A DNA stretch of 20,668 bases from UBA1557 sp041675185. GTDB taxonomy: Bacteria; Patescibacteriota; Patescibacteriia; Magasanikbacterales; UBA922. Both the position numbers and the translations under genes were made by a program. Positions 12,556-19,728 of the stretch are shown piece after piece (position 1 is the stretch's first letter; the number at the start of each line of letters is the position of its first letter). The notes under the pieces are model-generated. The model searched no databases and had not been told where the DNA came from. It saw only the letters and a list, made by a program, of their open reading frames with translations. Location of the stretch: positions 1 through 20,668 of the forward strand of contig JBAYUH010000017.1 of NCBI GenBank assembly GCA_041675185.1. Reading direction: 5' to 3'.

Positions 12556-14445
12556 ATGATTAGAAAAAATACTTCTGCATATGGCAGAAGACCTTCTCCT
12601 GTAAGTACAGAAGAAAAGAAACCAGCTGTTGGTAACAGCAGAACCTTTGGTCCTCGTAGCCAAAGTGGTGCGTTTATTACTTCCAATAGTGGCAGTGTAC
12701 ACAAACGCAAAAATACTCAGCCTGCTAGATTTCACAATAGACCTAAGCCTATAGTGAATTTGAGTAATACAATTCCAAATTCAAAAAATTTGCGTATTAT
12801 TCCTATTGGTGGTTGTGAAGAAGTCGGTCGTAACATGACAGTTTTCGAATATGAAGACGATATAGTGATTATCGATATGGGTATTCAATTTCCAGAAGAG
12901 GATATGCCTGGTATTGATTATATTATTCCAAATACTAAATATTTGGAAAATAAATTGAAAAATATTCGTGGTGTAGTTTTTACCCACGGACATCTTGATC
13001 ATATAGGAGCTGCTCCAATTTTGCTTGAAAAACTTGGTAATCCTATTATAGTTGGCAAAGATCTTACCCTTGCTCTTATCAAACACAAACAAGATGACTA
13101 TAAAAAAGATAGTGCCAAAAAACTTCGCACAATTCGTGTCAATGGTTTGTCAGATGTTATTAAACTTGGCAAATTCACTGTGAAATTTTTTCAAGTTGAG
13201 CATTCTATTATGGATGCTGTAGGTATAATATTGGAAACTCCAAATGGTACTATCATCCATCCTGGTGATTGGACTTTGGCTCGCGATAGAGATGGCGTAA
13301 CACATATCAATTATGATGAACTTAGTAAATTACCAAAACCAACAGTATTGATGCTAGAAAGTCTAGGTGCTTTGAATGATAAAAGACATGGTATTTATGA
13401 AGAAATCTATAAGAATCTTACTAATATTTTGGCAACTTCTCCAGGTCGAGTAGTTATTGGTACTTTTTCTTCTCAGCTTGAACGTGTACGTTGGGTTTTG
13501 GAAGCTTGCGAAAAATTGGGCAAAAAAGTTGCTCTTGATGGCTATAGTATGAAGATGAATGTCAAAGTTGCTCAAGAGCTTGGTTATATCAAATCTGCTA
13601 AAAATGTTTTGATAGATATCAAAGATACTAGAAATTATCCAGACAACAAAGTGGTAGTAGTTTGTACTGGAGCGCAAGGAGAGAAAAATGCTGTACTAAT
13701 GCGCATTGTTAGTAAACAACATAGATTTATCCAATTGAAAAAACATGATACAGTCGTCTTTTCATCGTCTATTATTCCGGGTAATGAAAGAAGTATCCAA
13801 CGTCTCAAAGATAATATGTATCGTCAATGTGACAATGTTATTCATGGTGAAATTATGGACGTGCACGTCAGTGGTCATGCTACTCGTGAAGATATTTTGA
13901 CTATGATTGACCAAATCAAACCAACTTATTTCATCCCAGTCTACGCTAATTATTATTTCCTTCGTGAAGCAGAGCAATTGGCTCTCAAAAATGGTTTCAA
14001 AAAGGAAAATATTTTTGTGCCAGACAATGGTAGTGTAATAGAAGTTAATCAAGAAAAAGCAGTAATGCTTGATAAAAAAGTACCAAGTGATTATGTTTTT
14101 GTCGATGGTCTAGGAGTGAGTGATAACCAAAATATTGTTTTGCGTGATAGACAAGTCTTGGCAGGGGATGGCATGTTGGTCGTGATTGCCACGATTGATT
14201 CCAAGACTGGTTCACTTATTCAAAATCCAGATATTATTTCTCGTGGTTTTGTCTTCCTCAAAGATAACAAAGATTTGATAGAAGATATTAGATTAAAAGT
14301 AAAACAATTGGTAATAAAATCAGATCCAAAATCTTGGGTTGATAGTAACCAAATCCGTAATGATATTCGCGATAAAATAGGCCAATTTGTGCTAAGTAAG
14401 ACTGAGAAGCGTCCTATGATTCTTCCTGTTATAATTGATGTCTAG
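12556..14445 (+). CDS. rnj: Ribonuclease J (divergent)
   Basis: The 629-residue product has the RNase J layout: metallo-beta-lactamase and beta-CASP domains plus a C-terminal domain. Metal ligands visible are H144-x-H146-x-D148-H149 (THGHLDHIG), H216 (VEHSIMDAVG), D238 (HPGDWTL) and the beta-CASP motif HVSGHATRED (about 437-446), which binds the RNA phosphate. RNase J matures and degrades RNA as endonuclease and 5'-3' exonuclease. Two departures: the usual SDSTNA segment reads MLESLGALNDKRHG, and TGDFK reads PGDWTL. In front of the catalytic domain is a basic, Ser/Arg/Asn-rich extension of about 75 residues (RRPSPVSTEEKK, KRKNTQPARFHNRPKP), probably disordered and RNA-binding. The ATG lacks a Shine-Dalgarno. 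A strong terminator follows. Confidence 0.9.
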   Translation: MIRKNTSAYGRRPSPVSTEEKKPAVGNSRTFGPRSQSGAFITSNSGSVHKRKNTQPARFHNRPKPIVNLSNTIPNSKNLRIIPIGGCEEVGRNMTVFEYEDDIVIIDMGIQFPEEDMPGIDYIIPNTKYLENKLKNIRGVVFTHGHLDHIGAAPILLEKLGNPIIVGKDLTLALIKHKQDDYKKDSAKKLRTIRVNGLSDVIKLGKFTVKFFQVEHSIMDAVGIILETPNGTIIHPGDWTLARDRDGVTHINYDELSKLPKPTVLMLESLGALNDKRHGIYEEIYKNLTNILATSPGRVVIGTFSSQLERVRWVLEACEKLGKKVALDGYSMKMNVKVAQELGYIKSAKNVLIDIKDTRNYPDNKVVVVCTGAQGEKNAVLMRIVSKQHRFIQLKKHDTVVFSSSIIPGNERSIQRLKDNMYRQCDNVIHGEIMDVHVSGHATREDILTMIDQIKPTYFIPVYANYYFLREAEQLALKNGFKKENIFVPDNGSVIEVNQEKAVMLDKKVPSDYVFVDGLGVSDNQNIVLRDRQVLAGDGMLVVIATIDSKTGSLIQNPDIISRGFVFLKDNKDLIEDIRLKVKQLVIKSDPKSWVDSNQIRNDIRDKIGQFVLSKTEKRPMILPVIIDV

Positions 14446-14485
14446 ACACTGATTATATAGATTTAGAAAAGATTACACTGATATT

Positions 14486-14513
14486 AAAAATCGTCTTGAG
14501 AGAGACGATTTTT
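14486..14513 (+). terminator. Terminator of rnj
   Basis: AAAAATCGTCT (14486-14496) pairs with AGACGATTTTT (14503-14513) around a 6-nt loop, ending in a T-run. It lies 40 nt after the rnj TAG. Its A-run would also let it stop leftward transcripts from the tspO block. Confidence 0.85.
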
Positions 14514-14560
14514 TGTAATATAAATATTTTGTGAGATATTTCAGTGCTATGTGACAAAAA

Positions 14561-14629
14561 TTATTTCTTTTCTTCATCCCATCGTTTATAAACTTTTTTA
14601 CAAACAACATCGAAATCCTCCTCTGTCAT
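14561..14629 (-). CDS. 22-residue ORF downstream of the glycosylase-like gene
   Basis: ATG (14627-14629) follows the stop of the upstream gene by 5 nt and reads MTEEDFDVVCKKVYKRWDEE-KK before TAA. The composition (acidic start, amphipathic KKVYKRW helix) looks like protein sequence rather than random AT-rich translation. It may be a real tiny ORF or the remaining C-terminus of a longer gene that was truncated. No Shine-Dalgarno precedes this ATG. I do not recognise it. Confidence 0.35.
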   Translation of the reverse strand: MTEEDFDVVCKKVYKRWDEEKK

Positions 14630-14634
14630 TAACC

Positions 14635-14985
14635 TTATTTCGTATGTTTATCAGTAAAGCACTCACACGGCTTTTCAGCTAAAATGTCTTTTTGTTCTCT
14701 TATGTTGTTTATATATACCTTCTGTATTCCTTTACCTTTTGCAAATTTTTTATCAAGAGGTGATTGGTGGTTGTAGCCACGTTTCTCCATTTCGTTTACC
14801 AGCGTCTCATGTCGTTCATAGAGCGCTTTTTGTTTACCGACCCAGCGTAAAGTTTCTGGATGTCTCGAATACCCACCCTTGCCTTTATGTTTGGTTAAAA
14901 TATTCCACAACCCATGAAGCTCACAGTGCTCTGCGAGTAAATGTTTTCGGCACAAATGTTTTGGATGTATGTCCCAAATGCGCAT
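14635..14985 (-). CDS. Pyrimidine-dimer DNA glycosylase-like protein (T4 DenV/Pyr_excise family)
   Basis: The 116-residue product begins MRIWDIHPKHLCRKHLLAEH, followed by ELHGLWNILT, KGGYSRHPETLRWVGKQKAL and RHETLVNEMEKRGYNH, the conserved blocks of the cellular T4 endonuclease V-like family. T4 DenV cleaves the glycosyl bond at UV-induced cyclobutane dimers and then nicks the strand. Aligning HLLAEHCEL with DenV HLMAEYREL puts catalytic Glu23 at E22 but replaces Arg22 by C21, so activity may be altered. The gene starts 3 nt after the tspO stop and is clearly co-transcribed. Base composition is less AT-rich than the core genes, which suggests transfer. The assignment rests on remembered family motifs. 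Confidence 0.7.
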   Translation of the reverse strand: MRIWDIHPKHLCRKHLLAEHCELHGLWNILTKHKGKGGYSRHPETLRWVGKQKALYERHETLVNEMEKRGYNHQSPLDKKFAKGKGIQKVYINNIREQKDILAEKPCECFTDKHTK

Positions 14986-14988
14986 AAG

Positions 14989-15393
14989 CTATCTATTCAA
15001 ATAAGTGATCGTCAACTGAACACAAGTAGCGAACGTTCCCCACAGAAGATACGGTATGTTGGTGTAGACGATCCAGCGGAGCTCGGGCACATTGTGCCAA
15101 ACTGCGTAGAGCGCCCAGATGAGTGTGCCGACGACGAGTAAGATGTCGATTGATGCGAGGAAATTATTTACCAAGCGGAATTGTATTAGTGGAAAAGCAA
15201 AGTTGAAAAGTAAATTGAGCGCAAATGGTAGTGCTACCATCCACGGAATTTGTTTTGTAAATGCTTTATAAAACACTGTGCTGAAAGATGCGGCAATAAT
15301 TGTATACAACACCGTCCACACCGGCTCAAAAACCCAGCTCGGCGGAGCCCATGATGGTTTCAGTAATTTTGCGTATAATATTTTTTCATTCAT
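14989..15393 (-). CDS. tspO: TspO/MBR family membrane protein
   Basis: The 134-residue product has TspO motifs: KPSWAPPSWVFEPVWTVLY near the N-terminus and NIPYLLWGTFATCVQL near the C-terminus, with five hydrophobic helices between and around them. TspO proteins bind porphyrins and related ligands and are linked to oxidative or light stress; the ligand here is unknown. It is shorter than the usual 150-160 residues, mainly at the N-terminus, where the first helix is partly missing. The DNA is richer in G+C than neighbouring genes (runs such as GATGAGTGTGCCGACGACGA), which suggests recent acquisition together with the glycosylase-like gene. TATAAT and TAGAAT motifs just before the ATG suggest a leaderless message. 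Confidence 0.83.
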   Translation of the reverse strand: MNEKILYAKLLKPSWAPPSWVFEPVWTVLYTIIAASFSTVFYKAFTKQIPWMVALPFALNLLFNFAFPLIQFRLVNNFLASIDILLVVGTLIWALYAVWHNVPELRWIVYTNIPYLLWGTFATCVQLTITYLNR

Positions 15394-15465
15394 AATTATA
15401 TTCTAGCATTCTCACTTCTTCCCCTCTAAATAAAGAAAAATAAATTTGAAAATTTTTAAAAACAA

Positions 15466-15511
15466 TTGGGCGCCTGCCCGCCGTAGCTTTAGCGAAGGAG
15501 GGATAGCCCAA
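15466..15511. repeat. GC-rich dispersed palindromic repeat
   Basis: Outer arms TTGGGC (15466-15471) and GCCCAA (15506-15511) enclose CGCCTGCCCGCCG (15471-15483) and TAGCTTTAGCGAAGGAGGG. The first 13-mer is the exact reverse complement of 12340-12352. The CCGTAGCTTTAGCGAAGGAG string is one I associate with dispersed repeats in CPR genomes. It lies in the 410-bp non-coding spacer 15394-15803. Confidence 0.65.
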
Positions 15512-15531
15512 AAAAAGAAAAGGAATATTTC

Positions 15532-15630
15532 ACATAACGTTTCAGTATATGCGATGTTTTGCGGAGTGAAACGGAGCAAAATATGGGAGAGCGAAGTGCA
15601 ACGAGTGAACCGTATATACTGTGTTAGGCG
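15532..15630. other. attC-like imperfect palindrome
   Basis: Read on the minus strand, the element starts GCCTAAC (matches RYYYAAC) and ends GTTATGT (one mismatch to GTTRRRY). Inside these, CAGTATATACG pairs with CGCATATACTG with one mismatch and unequal unpaired spacers (1 and 4 nt). The roughly 95-nt length and this R-box/L-box order are those of integron attC sites. The middle is low-complexity (GCGGAGTGAAACGGAGC). It lies beyond the stop of the 1284-residue defence gene. A second hairpin (CGTTTCA 15538-15544 with TGAAACG 15567-15573) competes with the fold. No integrase is in the window. Confidence 0.35.
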
Positions 15631-15751
15631 AGCCGAACGGAGCGATAGCGGAGTGAGAGTGCAACGTGCCTTGCGTATTTTTGAAAAATTTATCCATATT
15701 ATTCCGTTTTTGGTGGGCTTTATATTATTATATTTGATTTTTTTGTTTTGA

Positions 15752-15788
15752 AAAATGGAAGAGGGGCTGGGGGGGTGAATTCCATTTT
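15752..15788 (-). terminator. Hairpin after the large conflict-system gene
   Basis: AAAATGGAA (15752-15760) pairs with TTCCATTTT (15780-15788) around a 19-nt G-rich loop. On the minus strand it lies 15 nt beyond the TAA of the 1284-residue gene and ends in a T-run, so it is a plausible terminator. Confidence 0.5.
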
Positions 15789-15803
15789 CCAAAACTCCTT
15801 ATT

Positions 15804-18800
15804 TTATTCTTTTTGTGTCCATATCTGCGTTTCTGAATTATAGATTTCGGTTGCTTGCAGTAACTTATCAAATTTTTCATTTATTACTTGAACACTCGGT
15901 AATAAAATAAATTTTGATTTATTTTTTTCAATTACATTAAGACAAATTCTCAACAGCATTTCTCCGAGATCCTTTTTATTTTTCTTGGTTGGAAAAGAAT
16001 CAAGGATTTCAATAAATATTTTTTCGGCAATATTTGCTGTAACCGTATTGTCAATCAATACTTTGAATAAAAATCCTCCAACAACATTAAAAGCAGTTTG
16101 AAATGGAACACCATATTCTTCAGATAGGGTTAATGGAAAATTTAACTTTCTAATATTTTTTGTTTTTATAGTTTTTATTTCTCTATCACCAAAAAGAGCC
16201 ATCTCAATATCATTTGGATTTAAAGATAAAAATCTAAAACGATAAGAAGATAAATATCCAAAATATTCAAGATAATTATCAAAATCAATCTTTTTGTCTT
16301 CGTAAAGAACCCTAAGTAATGCTAATGAAGAAAAATATTTTGGTGCTTCTTTTTTTGTTTCCAACTCATTCATTTTCAAATAAATAAAATCTTCTGTCAT
16401 AATCGGAAGATTATCTTTTTGTGCCAGTATACAAGCATCACTTAATTCAGAAGGTATTTCTTTTTCTGAAAAACAATCAATCTTATTTGCAGAAGAAATA
16501 ACTTTGATATTATTTGATTTTGACTCTAATAGTTTAACACTATTGATAATATTATTTTTAATTAACTCTCTCTTTTCTTTATCAATAGACGAATAATTTA
16601 ATTTTCCTTGAGCATATCCCATATGACCAGCTTGTCCTGGAACATAGGTAAATTTTTCATTAATTTCACCAAGAAAATTAATTACAGATTGAGGAATTTT
16701 TATATTTGGAATATATTTATAAATTTTTTCTAAATAACCAATTTCTGATAAAAATAATGAAGATGTGCCGTCTAAATAAAAAGGTGTTTTGTTTTGAACA
16801 ATAATTCTAGCTACTTCTTTCTGCTTTTCAAAATCTTCAATAGTTCCATTGCTAAAATTTATAAATCCCTTTTGTTCAGCTTGTATACGACCGATGGCAT
16901 TAGTAATTCCTCCTTCATTTACAGCCAACATAGCCAATGGGACATTGTTTTTTAGATACATTTCAAAAAATGGCTCTGTTCTTTTGTGAATATCCTCCAT
17001 CATCTTTAGTATGTTTTTGGGATCAATAGAATCTCCTTTTTGAGGAACTTCTATCATCCACACACCTTCAAGGTCGCCGTCTTTGGATAGTTTTTGAAAA
17101 TTTTGAACTACTTGCCACAAAATATACTTTTCGATTGGGAAAATAAATTCAATAGTATCTTCTTTCTTTTCTGAACTGTACTCACTTTCAAAAACAATTT
17201 TATCTCCCAACTTCTTTTTCTCCAAAAGTGAATATTTACCGTTTGTTTTAGAAACTTTTATTGCGTCGAGCTCATTGTCATCACCCATGAAGTACCATTG
17301 ATCTTTATTTTTTAATTTTACAAACAACGTTTCATTTACCTCATCAAGAGAAGTTAATTTTAAATCAATTAGATTTCCTATTTTTGTGGAAAGTAAAAAA
17401 AACAACTTTGCATATTCTTGAGAGGAGAATGTTTTTTTAATTTTTACTCCCTCTATAACAGCATCCAGCGCTTTTTGAGGATTATTATTACACAAATAAA
17501 CTTCTGCTTCAATTCCTGCTTTAAATTCAAAACTCGATTGTGATAAGTTATATTTTTCTAGTAGTTTTTGCGCTTCTACATAGGAGTTATCTTCTACTTT
17601 TCCTCTTTCCAAGCAGGCAAGAATTGTATTTACCAGAAGTGCTTCTTTGTTTTTTGTAACTAAATGGTTTTTTGTAGAATCTATTTCTAATAATTCTTTT
17701 CCTATTTCAATTACTTCAGGATATTGTTTGAGACTGAAATAAGCATTGAAAAGTTGTAATCGAAGATTAAACTTTTGCTTCTCGTCTACCTCTTTTGCTA
17801 TGAGTTTCTGCAAAATTATTACTTCAAAATCCCATGCATTTTTTTGTTGGATAATTTGCAATATTGGATTACATTCAAGGTAGCTTAATTCGGACAGGTT
17901 AAGTGTTTTTAAAATACTGAAAGCCTCGTCAAAATCTTCTTCGTCAAAATTAAGTAATAGTAACAACTTTTCTTTTTGAATATTTTCATCATTTGGAAGG
18001 GATTCAATTATTAGTTTTCTTAATTCAGGAAACTTTTTCAGTGTATTTGCAATAGTTACAGCAAATGAAATATCGTTTTTTAAAAAATCTAAAATTTCTT
18101 TGTAATCTTTATTTTCAAGATTTTCTATAAAAGTACTATACTTTTTATTAGTAATTTCTGTGAAAAACTTTTTACCATCAGTTAATAAATCACCTCTTAT
18201 ATTGAATTGAAAAATAAGAACTTTTGAGAGTTCATCAGAAATTTCTTTTTTTGAATTTTTGATATATGCAAGTAAATTGTTTAATTCATTTTCGGGCAAT
18301 GAAACAAACTGTAAAACTATTGAAATACCTTGCTCAATTTGTTTATCAAAATAACAACTTATTGAAAGTTCAAATGTTTCTTTTGAGATTTTTTCAAATT
18401 CGGGTAAATTTTCTAATACACGCAATGCATTTAATTTTTTTATATTCAAAATAACTCTATTCCTTGCTCCTATATCTCCATATCCAAAAAAATTATCTTC
18501 CACTTTTTTTATTTCTTCAAGTAGTTCTTTTGCCTGTTTTAGTTTTTCTGATGTTTTTTGATCTAAAAACAATCTCTTTTCAAGAATTGATAATTTAGCA
18601 AAATAGTTACTAAATCTTTCTGAATTTGCATGGATTGCTTTTTCAATAAAACTATCTGCTTTTGTTTTATTATTCTCATCTTCAAAAAATAATGCATACA
18701 AACGATAAAAGTTTGATTTTATCTTTATGTCGCTAGGGAAACTATTTTCATCAATATTTACTAAATCAATTTTTTCCTCTAAATGGTTTTTCCTTACTAA

Positions 18801-19658
18801 TTGTTCTAATTTAAGCAACCAAAAATCTTTATCATTTTTTTCTGCTTTTTGAAGTAAATCTAAATTTTTATCAAAATCTTTATTATTTAGAAAAATCTCG
18901 GCTAAATATAAAAATGCGCGAGAATCTTCAGGGAATCTTTTAATTAAACTTTCGTATTTTTCTTTTGCTTCATCTATTTTTTCTAATTTCTGTAAACATC
19001 TACACTCTAAAATTTCATATTCAATAGATAATTTTTCATCATTTAATTTTGAAATTATGTCTTTTACATTTTCGAGTATTTTTTGTGAGTATTTTGTATT
19101 TTCTCTATCAAGTTCAGTTTTACTATTTTCTAAATAATTAAATGCATTTGAAATAGCTTGTCTTTGGTCGATATTAAAACCCAATCCCAGAATACTAGAA
19201 TTGTCAAGACTAAAAAATACTTCTTCTAGGTTTTTTGCTAAAAAAAGATTAAATTCAATACTTGGATTAGCCGTTTTTAATTCAGAAATTACTTGTTCAA
19301 GTTCCTGAATAGAACCGCTATATTTATCGTTAAAAACAAAATGATACTCTTTTATATTGGATACTTCATCCCATCCGCTTGTATAAAGTTTTTTAAAATC
19401 CTCATACAACTTTTTTGAAGCATTTATCTCATTTATTTTTGGTTCATTCGGAGCGTAAACTTGATAATATATTCCTAGATCTTTTCTATAACCATCATTT
19501 CCTCCATCTCCCTTATTCCCGTAAGGTTTTATTTTTTGGAAATCAGAAAAAGCCTTTTCCATAATACTTTCGAAAAAGCCTTGAAACTCAGTTCCGCTTT
19601 TTTTGAAAATCGTATTGGAAAATTGAAGTGAAAGATAATGTTTATCAAGTGTGTTCAT
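15804..19658 (-). CDS. Large conflict-system protein: nuclease-like domain, TPR-like array, GreAB-C-like domain, PIN domain
   Basis: The 1284-residue product has four visible regions. Residues 10-155 resemble a restriction-endonuclease-like domain: GTEFQGFFES, then GNKGDGGNDGY (D51, D55) and GIYYQVYAP. Residues of about 170-740 are a helical, TPR-like array (EKYESLIKRFPEDSRAFLYL). Residues of about 770-850 look like a GreA/GreB C-terminal domain (WYFMGDDNELDAIKV, KLGDKIVF, FIFPIEKYI). Residues of about 955-1095 look like a PIN RNase: D963 in YLDGTSSLFL, D1074 in LSDACILAQ, E1089-D1090 in IMTEDFIYL. A helical tail follows. This order matches the 'TPR-GreAB-C-PIN' conflict systems as I recall them. 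It probably senses a transcription- or phage-linked signal and cleaves RNA. It lies 70 nt after the AlwI-type gene; a TATAAT at 19665-19670 sits 6 nt before the ATG. Domain limits are by eye. Confidence 0.65.
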   Translation of the reverse strand: MNTLDKHYLSLQFSNTIFKKSGTEFQGFFESIMEKAFSDFQKIKPYGNKGDGGNDGYRKDLGIYYQVYAPNEPKINEINASKKLYEDFKKLYTSGWDEVSNIKEYHFVFNDKYSGSIQELEQVISELKTANPSIEFNLFLAKNLEEVFFSLDNSSILGLGFNIDQRQAISNAFNYLENSKTELDRENTKYSQKILENVKDIISKLNDEKLSIEYEILECRCLQKLEKIDEAKEKYESLIKRFPEDSRAFLYLAEIFLNNKDFDKNLDLLQKAEKNDKDFWLLKLEQLVRKNHLEEKIDLVNIDENSFPSDIKIKSNFYRLYALFFEDENNKTKADSFIEKAIHANSERFSNYFAKLSILEKRLFLDQKTSEKLKQAKELLEEIKKVEDNFFGYGDIGARNRVILNIKKLNALRVLENLPEFEKISKETFELSISCYFDKQIEQGISIVLQFVSLPENELNNLLAYIKNSKKEISDELSKVLIFQFNIRGDLLTDGKKFFTEITNKKYSTFIENLENKDYKEILDFLKNDISFAVTIANTLKKFPELRKLIIESLPNDENIQKEKLLLLLNFDEEDFDEAFSILKTLNLSELSYLECNPILQIIQQKNAWDFEVIILQKLIAKEVDEKQKFNLRLQLFNAYFSLKQYPEVIEIGKELLEIDSTKNHLVTKNKEALLVNTILACLERGKVEDNSYVEAQKLLEKYNLSQSSFEFKAGIEAEVYLCNNNPQKALDAVIEGVKIKKTFSSQEYAKLFFLLSTKIGNLIDLKLTSLDEVNETLFVKLKNKDQWYFMGDDNELDAIKVSKTNGKYSLLEKKKLGDKIVFESEYSSEKKEDTIEFIFPIEKYILWQVVQNFQKLSKDGDLEGVWMIEVPQKGDSIDPKNILKMMEDIHKRTEPFFEMYLKNNVPLAMLAVNEGGITNAIGRIQAEQKGFINFSNGTIEDFEKQKEVARIIVQNKTPFYLDGTSSLFLSEIGYLEKIYKYIPNIKIPQSVINFLGEINEKFTYVPGQAGHMGYAQGKLNYSSIDKEKRELIKNNIINSVKLLESKSNNIKVISSANKIDCFSEKEIPSELSDACILAQKDNLPIMTEDFIYLKMNELETKKEAPKYFSSLALLRVLYEDKKIDFDNYLEYFGYLSSYRFRFLSLNPNDIEMALFGDREIKTIKTKNIRKLNFPLTLSEEYGVPFQTAFNVVGGFLFKVLIDNTVTANIAEKIFIEILDSFPTKKNKKDLGEMLLRICLNVIEKNKSKFILLPSVQVINEKFDKLLQATEIYNSETQIWTQKE

Positions 19659-19728
19659 GTGTTAATTATAGTTTTTTAATGTCATAAATAATTCTTGTGG
19701 GTTAGCGACTGTGAGAAAATAATGTATT

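Noticed and set aside
14474..14611. 45-codon leftward frame with AGAGGAGG upstream of its ATG
   Set aside because: The SD-like string is better explained as codons for EEDF in the overlapping 22-codon ORF, and the frame runs through the rnj terminator.
15446..15751. 101-codon rightward frame in the 15394-15803 spacer
   Set aside because: It reads through the dispersed repeat (ARRSFSEGG) and the attC-like palindrome; no coding signature or ribosome site.
15412..15792. 126-codon leftward frame in the same spacer
   Set aside because: Also built from repeat sequence (SLKLRRAG) on the opposite strand and lying between two hairpins; no family resemblance.
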